64,000 bases of DNA. Origin: Erythrobacter dokdonensis DSW-74. Its GTDB lineage: Bacteria; Pseudomonadota; Alphaproteobacteria; Sphingomonadales; Sphingomonadaceae. The DNA lies in contig NZ_LZYB01000008.1 in NCBI RefSeq assembly GCF_001677335.1, positions 62,001 to 126,000 of the forward strand, in the 5' to 3' direction. How positions within the stretch are numbered: the stretch's first letter is position 1; each line of letters begins with the position of its first letter. Below, piece after piece: positions 1 through 8,114 of the stretch. A program made the position numbers and the translations under genes. The notes beneath the pieces were generated by a model, which was given only the letters and a program-made list of their open reading frames with translations, did not search any database and was not told the origin of the DNA.

Positions 1-2762
1 CACCCGTGCGCGCCGAATTCATTGGCGATTGCGGTGCTGATCCTGAGCGACAATTCATGCGCCCGGGCAATCGGATTGATGAAGTCGCGCTCAATCGCGC
101 CGTAGCCTTCCTCGCCCCCGTCCGGGTAATCGCTGGGTTCCTCGAGCGGGAAATCGCGCGGCCCCGGCACCCTCACCGGGAAGGCCCGCCGCAGCTGGGC
201 GAGAGCCTCCTCTACGCGCAGGGTCAGCACCATCTCGATCACGTCGCGGCGGCTGATGTCGTTGGCTCGGCTGAACGCGGGGACTGCCACCACCTTGAGG
301 AACATATGTTGCAGCAGCGCCAGCCGCAGCGCCTGCAGCACGCCAATGCGGCGCCGCACATGCTCGCGGTTCTTGTCCGGCGCGTCTCCGGGCAGAAGGT
401 CGGTCAGCTTGTGGAACTTGAGCGCGTCGATCCTGAGACGCGAGGCGAGGCGGCGGAATACCCCCGTCCGATCGTCCCCGACGAGGTATTCCGCGAGTGC
501 CGCACACGAATCGGCGAGGTGATCTTCCGTGCCGCGATAGGTGCGGCTGGCCCAATAGGCCGAATTGAACAGCTCGCCGAAGGCCGCGACTGTCTTGATG
601 CTCGCAAGCGCATTGGAGGCCAGCGCCAGCCGCATGATCTGCCGTCCGCGAGGGCTCTCGGTCAGCAGGGCCGCGATTTCCTCGCGGTTGGCTTCCGCCG
701 CGCTGCCGATCCCGGCGATCACATTGACCGGATAGCCCAGTTGCTGGAGGATCGCATTGTGCGGGATCGCTCGGATCTGACGCAGGCTCATCTCGCGGTC
801 GGCGTTGATATCCGATTGGCGGCGCGAGACGCGGCTGCCGGTGGGATTGAGCAGGCCGAGCCCGAAGGCGGTCACCGCGCGGGCATAGGTGCGGCTGGCG
901 AGATGATCGCTCTGGTGCTCCTTGATCGCGCGGTAGAAATCGAGGCTCAGGTCGGTGCGGTGATAGAAGGGGTCGGCCGGGGCGGCCAGATCCGTTTCGG
1001 CAGGGCGCAGCTCGGCAATGCGGGTGAGGGTCGCCAGCGCCAGTTCGGGCGTCGCGAAGAACAGGTAGCCATCGCCGCCCTGAAAGCTGACCTCTGGCTC
1101 CAGGCGGATGCCCGCCCGGGCAAAGCGTCGCCGCGCCCAGGGCGAAAGCGGCCATTCGAGCCGGTCGCGGAACGAGGCTGGATGCGCGCCGCGGCCCATG
1201 CTTTCGCCGTGGGTGTTGAACACCAGCGCCGCCACATCGGTGAGGCCGTTGGCCGCCATCGCCTCGGCCAGCCGTCCCTGAAGGCGCTCGATCGCGAGGC
1301 TGGCGGGGATCTGCCCGACAAAGCGCCCGGCATCGGAAAAGCCGGTCTGCACCGCCACCCGGCCCCGCAGGCGTGCGTAATCGCGATAGGCCGGTTCAGC
1401 CAGCAGCGCGTCGAGAAAGCGCCCGCCGTGCTCCAGTGCGGTCTCGGTCTCGAACAGAGGCGAGACGTCGACCTTGTCCTCGACCCCGAACAGCTTGGCA
1501 AAATACAGCGCAGCGAGGACGGTGGCGGGCTGTTCGCACTCGGCCACCAGCATCCGGACCGGCGCGTCGGCATCGATATGCTTGAGGATCTGCGCCATGG
1601 CGATGAACTGGCGGATCGCGGTCGAGCTTTCGGTGGCGAGCGCGGCGAAATTGGTGCGCAGCGGGGCCGCTTCCTCGACCATGCGGCGCAAGGTGGCGAG
1701 TGCGCCCTTGCTGGCAAGGTCGATCACCTCCCCTTCGGGCAGACGGCGGCGGATCGCGTTGTGAAGCTGCTTGGCGTTTACCCGGAAGTGGATCCAGCCC
1801 ATCCCCAGACCATCGGCGCGCATCGCTGCGGCGAGGGTGAGCAGGCGGGCGGCGCGCGGCGCTTCGGCTGTCTCGGCCTCTTCCTCCAGCGCGGCGATCA
1901 GCGGGGCGAGGGTGAGCAGGTTGTCCGCACTGTGCGCGGTCAGCCGGTTGGCGGCCGTCGCCAGCGCTTCGGCAGAGGACAGATCGCCAGCAAAATCCTC
2001 CGCGCGCTCCTTGGCGAATATGGTCGCAGGGCGCAGGGTGCCGAGCAGCGGATGCTCGGCATCGATGGCTTCAAGGCTCGCGGTGTAACGCGCGAGCCGC
2101 TCGGCCTTTTCCGAAAGGCGGAATGCGATCGAGGTGTGCCAGCCGATATCGGTGCGCCCGTCCATGTCATAGCCGACCCAGCTGGCAAACCGGAACGGTA
2201 GGGGACGAAAGGCTTGCCAGCTATCGGGCCAACGGTTGCGGGCTTCATCCAGCAGCCGGACCACGATGGCGTCGCGTGCGTCCTGAGCCCGTGCCATTGC
2301 CGCCATTGCCTCGCCATGCTCGAAGGCGAGCGTCACGGGTTTCCGCCCGGTGGGGGCGGCGCACAGGCTTTCATCGATCCCGTCTGCCGCAGATGCGGCC
2401 TCGGCCACTGCCGCGGCCTGTGCGGGGGCGAGCAGGAAGGTCGGATGGGCGGTGAACACGGCATTGAGTTGGGGGCGTTCCCAGCGGGCGCAGAACGTTT
2501 CGAAATCCTCCTCCGCATCGGCCAGCGCAGGCGTGTCGGCCGGCGGGACGAGCAGTCGGCGCAGCTTGCCCGCGCGGGCCTTCAACCCTTCGCATTCGAG
2601 CGCGGCGACAAGGCCGGTTACCTCATCAAGGCTGATCTCGCCGCTCTCCAGCGCGCGCGACAGGTCGAGCGACAACTGGAACACCGGATTGAACAGCGGC
2701 GTCTCGCGCGTGCGCACGTGAAGATCGCCGAGCCGCGCCTCGAGTTCGGCGATGGTCTTCAT
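1..2762 (-). CDS. ppc: Phosphoenolpyruvate carboxylase family protein, divergent, C-terminus cut by window
   Basis: The frame is open from an ATG at 2762 to the window edge, giving about 920 residues, close to the usual PEPC length of 880-970, so only the extreme C-terminus should be missing. PEPC makes oxaloacetate from PEP and bicarbonate. PEPC-like stretches appear in the expected order: TAHPT around His106, an FRFASWVGYDMDG segment, LFETETALE, a TGFSDAGR segment, and FNTHGESMGRG at 515-525. Two signatures are unusual. TAHPT is followed by Phe where the family has Glu, and the FHGRGG loop reads FNTHGE, so the positions of E. coli His579 and Arg581 are Asn and His while the following Arg is kept. 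The ATG overlaps the glucokinase TGA (ATGA), so the two genes are probably coupled. The family call is good; activity as a true PEPC is less sure. Confidence 0.72.
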   Translation of the reverse strand, partial: MKTIAELEARLGDLHVRTRETPLFNPVFQLSLDLSRALESGEISLDEVTGLVAALECEGLKARAGKLRRLLVPPADTPALADAEEDFETFCARWERPQLNAVFTAHPTFLLAPAQAAAVAEAASAADGIDESLCAAPTGRKPVTLAFEHGEAMAAMARAQDARDAIVVRLLDEARNRWPDSWQAFRPLPFRFASWVGYDMDGRTDIGWHTSIAFRLSEKAERLARYTASLEAIDAEHPLLGTLRPATIFAKERAEDFAGDLSSAEALATAANRLTAHSADNLLTLAPLIAALEEEAETAEAPRAARLLTLAAAMRADGLGMGWIHFRVNAKQLHNAIRRRLPEGEVIDLASKGALATLRRMVEEAAPLRTNFAALATESSTAIRQFIAMAQILKHIDADAPVRMLVAECEQPATVLAALYFAKLFGVEDKVDVSPLFETETALEHGGRFLDALLAEPAYRDYARLRGRVAVQTGFSDAGRFVGQIPASLAIERLQGRLAEAMAANGLTDVAALVFNTHGESMGRGAHPASFRDRLEWPLSPWARRRFARAGIRLEPEVSFQGGDGYLFFATPELALATLTRIAELRPAETDLAAPADPFYHRTDLSLDFYRAIKEHQSDHLASRTYARAVTAFGLGLLNPTGSRVSRRQSDINADREMSLRQIRAIPHNAILQQLGYPVNVIAGIGSAAEANREEIAALLTESPRGRQIMRLALASNALASIKTVAAFGELFNSAYWASRTYRGTEDHLADSCAALAEYLVGDDRTGVFRRLASRLRIDALKFHKLTDLLPGDAPDKNREHVRRRIGVLQALRLALLQHMFLKVVAVPAFSRANDISRRDVIEMVLTLRVEEALAQLRRAFPVRVPGPRDFPLEEPSDYPDGGEEGYGAIERDFINPIARAHELSLRISTAIANEFGAHG

Positions 2763-3754
2763 GCCGCCTCGCCATGCTGTGCGAAGAAAGCCGCCGCCGC
2801 GCCGAACAGGCCGGGCTGGGGGTGGACGATGAGCTTGACCGGGATGCCCGCCATCAGGCTTTCGAAGCGTCCCTTGGCACGGAACCTCTCGGCAAAGCCC
2901 GAGGCGAGCAAGGTCTCGCGGATGCGGTAACCCAGCCCGCCGGCGATCACCACCCCGGCAAAGCCCCCTTGGGCCAGAGCGATATCGCCCGCGACCGAGC
3001 CCAGCGAGAGGCAGAACCGGTCGACTGCGGCGGCAGCAAGGCTGTCTTGCCCGCTGGTGCCAAGGTTCCAGATCTCGATCGCGTCACGCTCGGGCACGCT
3101 GCGCTGTTCGAGCGCGGCCAGTGCCTGGTAGATGTCGACGATACCGGGTCCGGCTACCACCCGTTCCACCGAGACGCGGTTGTGGCGGCGGCGCAGGCGG
3201 GCAAGGATGGCATCCTCGATGCTGTCGAGCGGCGCGAAGTCGATATGCCCGCCCTCGGTCGCCTGCACGCGGTATTGTGCGCCCGACCGCCACAGATGTG
3301 CGACACCAAGACCGGTGCCGGGGCCGAGCACACTGATCGTGCCCTCGCTCCCCAGAGGCTTGTCCGGCCCGGCAAGGTGCAGGAACTGGCTGTCATCTGC
3401 GCGCGCCACGGCATGGGCAACGGCGGCGAAATCATTGACGAGGGTGAAGCGTTCCACGCCCAGCTTCTCGGTGATGAGCGCGGGGCGTATGATCCACGGA
3501 TTGTTGGTGAAACGGATGACGGGATTGGGGTTCCCCGGGTTTCCGACTGGTCCAGCAATCGCCATGCTGACGGCAGGCGGCAGGGTGCCGCCCTTGCGCG
3601 CGCGGAAGGCTTCCCACGCGGTCTGGAAGCTCGCGTGATCGGCAGTGTGGAGCGTTTCCGGCTCATCCAGGCTGATCGCCCCGTCCGCCCCCGCCCGGGC
3701 GACGGCAAAGCGCGCATGGGTGCCGCCGATATCGACAACCACAGTCTCGCGCAT
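2759..3754 (-). CDS. glk: Glucokinase
   Basis: A 331-residue ROK-independent (E. coli Glk-type) glucokinase that phosphorylates glucose with ATP in the cytoplasm. The N-terminus holds the phosphate-binding DIGGTHARFAVA segment. Further on are MAIAGPVGNP, LVNDFAAVAHAV with the catalytic Asp, and GPGTGLGVA. The length matches the family (about 320). The ATG at 3754 was chosen over the upstream in-frame ATGs because it sits just after GGGGGA and directly before the MRETVVVDIGGT start typical of the family. The gene shares four bases with the downstream PEPC-like gene, suggesting an operon that feeds glucose carbon into glycolysis or the Entner-Doudoroff route and then anaplerosis. Confidence 0.93.
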   Translation of the reverse strand: MRETVVVDIGGTHARFAVARAGADGAISLDEPETLHTADHASFQTAWEAFRARKGGTLPPAVSMAIAGPVGNPGNPNPVIRFTNNPWIIRPALITEKLGVERFTLVNDFAAVAHAVARADDSQFLHLAGPDKPLGSEGTISVLGPGTGLGVAHLWRSGAQYRVQATEGGHIDFAPLDSIEDAILARLRRRHNRVSVERVVAGPGIVDIYQALAALEQRSVPERDAIEIWNLGTSGQDSLAAAAVDRFCLSLGSVAGDIALAQGGFAGVVIAGGLGYRIRETLLASGFAERFRAKGRFESLMAGIPVKLIVHPQPGLFGAAAAFFAQHGEAA

Positions 3755-3797
3755 GGCTTTTCCCCCTTTCGCTCGCATCGCTGAGGGGGTGTAGCAG

Positions 3798-3824
3798 GCG
3801 GCGCGCGGGATTCCCACGCGCCGC
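3798..3824 (-). terminator. GC-rich hairpin after the S46 peptidase gene
   Basis: A near-perfect inverted repeat with 13-base arms and one G-T wobble lies 23 bases beyond the S46 peptidase stop on the minus strand, before glk. No T-run follows it, so it may be a weak or factor-dependent terminator or an mRNA-stabilising stem. Confidence 0.4.
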
Positions 3825-3846
3825 ATACTTATTCAAACCGGGCGGC

Positions 3847-5979
3847 TTACTCGACGCCCATTTCCTTGAGCAGGCGCTGCGCGCCGTCGACCTTGTCCAT
3901 GGTCCACAGCATGAAGCGGCTGTCGACATGGATGGTGCGGTTGATCTTGGGATCATACATCCAGTCCGACACCACGCCTTCGATCGTGCCGTCGAAGGCA
4001 AGGCCGACAAACTCGCCGCGGGCGTTCAGCGTCGAGGAGCCGGAGTTGCCGTTGGTGATGTCGACAGTCGAAAGGTAATCGACCGGCAGCGTGCCCAGTT
4101 CGGGCGCGACGTAGCGGCCATAGTCCTTCGCCTTGATAAGCTCGATCATCTTGTCGGGCGCATCGAATTCGCCCCGGCCGGTGTGCTTGGCGACGATGCC
4201 TTCCGCCGTGGTGAAGGGGGTCCAGACCTGCCCGTCCACCGCCTTGCCGGTCACCTTGCCATAGGTGAAGCGCAGCGAGCCGTTGGCGTCGGGATACATC
4301 GTCTTGCCCTGCGAAGCGGCATAGGCGAGGCGTGCTTCCATGATCTTGGAGCGTGCCTTCTGCAGATCGCCCGAGCGTGCCTTTTCCTCGGCCTCATTGG
4401 CAAGCCCCTCGTCATACATGGCGACGGCGAGCTGGATGAAGGGATCGTCCGAGGCCTTGAAGTCTGCCGGGCTCTTGTCCAGCCATGCAAGCCGCGTCGC
4501 GGTGTCGCCGAGTTCGGTTGCCGCATAGAGCGCGGCGATCTCGCGGCCTTCCATGTAGGCATCGAAGCTCTTGTTGCGATCATCGGCACCGAGCTGACGG
4601 TATTCCTCCAGCGCGTCGGCCCAGATCGCCTGCTCGATTTCGGGCACATAGCGGCGCTCGATGCGCTGGAGCGACTGGACGAGGAAGGCCTTGTCGCGGG
4701 CCTGATAGCCCGGCTCGCGTGTCCCGTCGGGCTTGGCCTGTTCGTTGGCCCAGCGATAGAGGCGGCTTGCCGCGCCGAGCAGCTGGCTGCGTCCGATCAT
4801 CGCGCGCCGCGCATCGGCCAGCGCCTCGGCGTTGTTCTCGGCAATCATCCGGTCAAGTTCGGCCAGCGCCGCGCCATACTTCGCCTCGCGGGCCGGATCG
4901 GCCTTGATCCACGCACGGAATGCCGCTTCCTCGGCCTGCTTCTTTTCGACCAGCGATATGGCATCGGCCCCCGCCAGCTGCCCGGCGATCTTCTTCTCGT
5001 AATTCTCGACTCCCTGCAGGGTCGCGGCATAGGCGATCTTGGCCGCCTGGTTGCCCTCCGTCAGGGCATCGATCAGATCGCCATATTCGGTCAGCATCCG
5101 CTGCTGGTAGGGGTAGAGTTCCTCGTAATAGAAGCGCGCTTCCTCGGCGGTGCGCAGGCGTTCGGTGGTGCCGGGGAAACCGGCGACCATGATGAAGTCG
5201 CCCTCCTTCACGCCGGTCTTGGCGATGGGGAGGAAGGCCTTGGGCTTGAACGGCACGTTGTCCTTGCTGAAGGGCGCGGAGGAACCGTCAGGCGCGACAT
5301 AGGCGCGGTAGAAGGCGAAGTCGCCGGTGTGGCGCGGCCACATCCAGTTGTCCTTTTCGCCGCCGAAATTGCCCACGCCCGCAGCCGGGGCATAGGCAAG
5401 GCGCACGTCCTTGATTTCAAGCTGCTGCTGGAGCCAGTATTGCGCGCCGCCGAAATAGGCGCGCACGTCGCAGCGGCGGTTGGCTTGGCGTTCGCACGCC
5501 TCGATGAGCGCTGTGCGGTTGGCCTGAAGCCGGTCATAGCGCGCCCGGCCTTCGAGCTTGGCGGCGCCCTTCATCATCGCTGCCGTGACATCGCGCAGGT
5601 CCTCGATCACATAGACCCGGCTGCCCGGCGCGGCGGGGAGCTCGTCGGCGAGGGTCTTGGCGAGGAAGCCGTTGGTCAGGTAGTCATTCTCGGGGCTCGA
5701 GTTGTACTGGAGCGAGCCGGCCACACAGTGGTGGTTGGTCGCCACCAGACCTTCAGGCGAAAGGAACGCGGCCGAACACCCGCCGAGCGAGGCAATCGCC
5801 GTTAGCGGCGGACGGTTGAGGTCGCCGAGAGTCTTCGCGTCGAGTTCCAGCCCTGCGTTCTTCATTTCCTCGGCAATCGCGCCGGTCTGGCTGGGAAGCC
5901 ACATGCCCTCTTCGGCCATGAGGGCGCCGGGAGTGAAAACCGTCAGGGCGCTGGCCCCGGCAAGCAGGAATTTCTTCAT
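3847..5979 (-). CDS. S46 family dipeptidyl peptidase, exported
   Basis: A 710-residue serine peptidase of the S46 (DPP7/DPP11) family, which releases dipeptides from peptide N-termini in the periplasm or at the cell surface. A signal peptide runs from MKKFLLAGAS to about Ala22. The chymotrypsin-like His is in TNHHC (83-84), and the nucleophile Ser646 is in NGNSGSST near the C-terminus. Family members usually read GNSGSP, so the two residues after the motif differ. The residue after AFD in the C-terminal lobe is Gly. If the alignment holds, that is the DPP7-like state (hydrophobic P1) rather than the Arg of DPP11. The ATG at 5979 was chosen because it opens the signal peptide; the in-frame upstream extension has none. 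It is probably a single-gene unit used for peptide scavenging. Confidence 0.9.
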   Translation of the reverse strand: MKKFLLAGASALTVFTPGALMAEEGMWLPSQTGAIAEEMKNAGLELDAKTLGDLNRPPLTAIASLGGCSAAFLSPEGLVATNHHCVAGSLQYNSSPENDYLTNGFLAKTLADELPAAPGSRVYVIEDLRDVTAAMMKGAAKLEGRARYDRLQANRTALIEACERQANRRCDVRAYFGGAQYWLQQQLEIKDVRLAYAPAAGVGNFGGEKDNWMWPRHTGDFAFYRAYVAPDGSSAPFSKDNVPFKPKAFLPIAKTGVKEGDFIMVAGFPGTTERLRTAEEARFYYEELYPYQQRMLTEYGDLIDALTEGNQAAKIAYAATLQGVENYEKKIAGQLAGADAISLVEKKQAEEAAFRAWIKADPAREAKYGAALAELDRMIAENNAEALADARRAMIGRSQLLGAASRLYRWANEQAKPDGTREPGYQARDKAFLVQSLQRIERRYVPEIEQAIWADALEEYRQLGADDRNKSFDAYMEGREIAALYAATELGDTATRLAWLDKSPADFKASDDPFIQLAVAMYDEGLANEAEEKARSGDLQKARSKIMEARLAYAASQGKTMYPDANGSLRFTYGKVTGKAVDGQVWTPFTTAEGIVAKHTGRGEFDAPDKMIELIKAKDYGRYVAPELGTLPVDYLSTVDITNGNSGSSTLNARGEFVGLAFDGTIEGVVSDWMYDPKINRTIHVDSRFMLWTMDKVDGAQRLLKEMGVE

Positions 5980-6086
5980 GGGAAATCTGACCTCGTGATT
6001 GCGGCAGGCCGTACCCCCTCGCACGGCAGACTGCCCGTTGTTCGCCCGCAGCGGGCATGGGGCGCCTGTTAGAACACAAAGGCGCG

Positions 6087-6722
6087 TCAGGAAACGGGTG
6101 ATTGACCGCTATCGACGAACTGCTTTTGCGCGGGGTTGAGCACCATCAGCAGGCGCGCCGCACCGGTCCCGGCAATCGGGGGCGAGCGATGGATCGCGGG
6201 ATGATCGCTTGCGAGCTTGCCCTTGAACAGGCCCACATCGAATGGGTGCATGCGGTTGATGCGCTGCGGCTCTTCGCCCGCAGCCACCCGCGCCGCATCG
6301 GCGCCGTCGAGCCAATCGGTGCCTTCGCCGACATAGGTGGTGATCAGCCGGGCGCTGACGTAGTCGGCGTGGAACTTGCGGCAGGAATCGGTGCGCACGA
6401 CCTCAAGCCGCAGTTCGAACCGTTCCAGGCCAAGCGCCTTGCAGAACAGCGTCGCCAGCAGGGTTGCGTCGGTGACCAACTCTTCGTGCAAGCTGTTCCC
6501 GCCGCCAAAGCCGTGATCCACAAGACCGGACCGTAGCAAACCGGGCAGCCCGGCCAGACCGCAATCGAAGCGCAGATCGTCCGGTGTTCCGGCCACCAGC
6601 GGCGCAAGGTCGGCGAAAGCGGGGCGCTGCCAGATTGCCAGATTGCATTCGTCCTCGCCGATGCGGCCGAGGACGTCGGGCGAGGGGGCAATACGGGCGG
6701 CAGGGCGGAGCAGCGTGGACAT
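6087..6722 (-). CDS. DUF1826 domain-containing protein
   Basis: A 211-residue cytoplasmic protein of the DUF1826 family, with no signal peptide. The recognisable core is SCRKFHADYVSARLITTYVG followed by GTDWL, and the C-terminal part has LFKGKLA and HRSPPI, both family hallmarks. The His and Cys residues in CRKFHADY could bind metal or act in a 2-oxoglutarate-oxygenase-like fold, but no function is established. DUF1826 genes are often reported beside zinc-linked COG0523 GTPases and under Zur control. That fits the palindrome 30-41 bases upstream of this ATG. The ATG at 6722 was preferred to the upstream in-frame start because the longer form would run through that palindrome. The neighbouring lipoprotein gene diverges from it. 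Confidence 0.8.
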   Translation of the reverse strand: MSTLLRPAARIAPSPDVLGRIGEDECNLAIWQRPAFADLAPLVAGTPDDLRFDCGLAGLPGLLRSGLVDHGFGGGNSLHEELVTDATLLATLFCKALGLERFELRLEVVRTDSCRKFHADYVSARLITTYVGEGTDWLDGADAARVAAGEEPQRINRMHPFDVGLFKGKLASDHPAIHRSPPIAGTGAARLLMVLNPAQKQFVDSGQSPVS

Positions 6723-6751
6723 GGTGACGATCAGGGTTCCGTCTCTAAGAT

Positions 6752-6763
6752 ATGTTGTAACAT
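6752..6763. promoter_or_regulatory. Zur-like palindrome ATGTTGTAACAT
   Basis: The inverted repeat ATGTT-N2-AACAT lies in the divergent promoter region between the DUF1826 gene (start 6722) and the lipoprotein gene (start 6889). Its half-sites match those of proteobacterial Zur operators (ATGTTATANNATAACAT-like). The centre has fewer bases than the longest consensus, so this is a candidate only. Confidence 0.42.
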
Positions 6764-6888
6764 TCCTAGCGGGGAGGCAGTCCGCTTGCAAGGCGGCTTT
6801 GCGCCGATGCGAAAGTTACTTGCGAGCGATTATCAATTCCGCCATGACCCGCGGCCTGTTCCACGACTCACGCAAAGGATCACGCCCA

Positions 6889-7755
6889 ATGACGAGCAAG
6901 CTCAAGCTCTGGACCCAACTCGGTCTCGGTACCGCGCTCGCGGGGGGAATGCTGGCTGCGTGTAGCGGCGAGGGCGGGGGCGAAGGCGGCGAGGGCGGCG
7001 AAGGGGCTGCGACCGAAGCTGTCGCACCTGGCGAAGTCGGGGAAGGCGAAGGCGGCGAGGGCGGCGAAGGGTCGGGCGGCGAAGGTGCCGGCGGTGAAGG
7101 CGAAGGCGGCGTTGCTGTCGGGCGGGCAGATAGTGATCCTGTCGCCTACGGGATCGCGCTCGCGGTCACCGAGGCTCACGTCATCGCCGCGCGCGACGCC
7201 TTTTCTGCCGGCAAGACCGATGCGGCTGCCGAGATGTTCGCCCACCCGGCGGCCGAAGTGCTGGTCGAGATGGATCCGGTTTTCGCCAAGCTCGGCGTGA
7301 AGGATTTCAAATCCCTGCTGACCGACGCCTCGATGGCGGTGGTCGATGGCAAGGGCGCAGCCGAAGTCGGAAAGCGCTACGATGCCATCATCGCTGCGCT
7401 GCGAGCAGCCGCTGAAAAGGCGCCTGCCAGCGATGCCGGAAAGGCTGCTGTCGCCAGCGGCATCATTGCCGACCAGATCGAGCGCGCGAGCGCGATGTAT
7501 CGCACCATTGCCGCGGATGACCGCTACGAGCCCTATCTCGACGGTTACGGCTTCTACAAGGTCGCTGAGACTGCCTTTGCGCGCGAGGGTGCGGCGATCA
7601 AGGCTGCCAATCCCGAAGCCCATTCGCGTATCACCGACGCACTTGCGGTGTTGGCGAGGGCCTATCCTGCCGCCACGCGGCCGGCCGCCCTGGCGGTGCA
7701 GCAGGGTGAAGTCTCGGCCGTCTCGTCGCGGGTGATGCTCGCCGTCGGGGCCTGA
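6889..7755 (+). CDS. Lipoprotein with Glu/Gly-rich low-complexity linker, function unknown
   Basis: A 288-residue predicted lipoprotein. The signal sequence ends in the lipobox LAAC with Cys25 as the lipidated residue. Residues 27-75 are almost entirely Gly, Glu and Ala (repeats of GGEG). The remaining 210 residues are helical and Ala-rich, including AVTEAHVIAARDAF, MFAHPAAEVL and YRTIAADDRYEPY, and I do not recognise a named family. The His residues after the acidic linker, together with the Zur-like site upstream, raise the possibility of a periplasmic metal-related role; that is inference. The start at 6889 follows AAAGGA at a suitable distance; another in-frame ATG lies at 6844. Not obviously in an operon with the secretion genes that follow 360 bases downstream. 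Confidence 0.78.
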   Translation: MTSKLKLWTQLGLGTALAGGMLAACSGEGGGEGGEGGEGAATEAVAPGEVGEGEGGEGGEGSGGEGAGGEGEGGVAVGRADSDPVAYGIALAVTEAHVIAARDAFSAGKTDAAAEMFAHPAAEVLVEMDPVFAKLGVKDFKSLLTDASMAVVDGKGAAEVGKRYDAIIAALRAAAEKAPASDAGKAAVASGIIADQIERASAMYRTIAADDRYEPYLDGYGFYKVAETAFAREGAAIKAANPEAHSRITDALAVLARAYPAATRPAALAVQQGEVSAVSSRVMLAVGA

Positions 7756-8114
7756 TATTTTTTGACCTGCCTGCGCGGGTCTGCGCACGACTATTTGTGC
7801 AAATGCGACAAACTGACCGATCCTGCGCGTGAAACGTCGCCGGCCGCTTGTTTTTGCCGTGCGCCCCTGTAGTTTTGCGCCCGTCCGGGCCGGGGAGGTG
7901 ACGGACCAACGGAAAAGCCGGGCAAGAGCGAGGGTATCGCCATAGCCTCCGAATTGGCCGGCATTCTTTGTTTGCCGCAGATTGCGTCCAGAAAGCGCTG
8001 CTGCGGACGAACGGTCTGGGGGGAAACTTGTCGATCGCTCAGCCTATCTTGCGATCCGTGGGCAATGCCTTGTCGGACACGCGTGTCCCCGTCCCGCGTC
8101 AGCGGTCCAGCTCG
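7756..8114. other. Intergenic leader of the two-partner secretion operon
   Basis: About 360 bases between the lipoprotein stop and the ATG chosen for the secretion transporter. No RNA gene or convincing terminator is seen. The transporter frame is already open here. A TTG at 8028 is preceded by GGGGGG four bases upstream, so translation may begin inside this stretch. Confidence 0.5.

Noticed and set aside
6-2201. 731-residue open frame on the plus strand opposite the PEPC-like gene
   Set aside because: It mirrors the codon phase of a real gene on the other strand in high-GC DNA, is rich in Arg/Gly/Ala without domains, and has no ribosome site.
3928-5805. 625-residue plus-strand frame opposite the S46 peptidase
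   Set aside because: Shadow of a well-supported peptidase gene; no recognisable protein family.
7772-7787. TGCGC/GCGCA hairpin after the lipoprotein gene as a terminator
   Set aside because: The stem is only five base pairs and no T-run follows.
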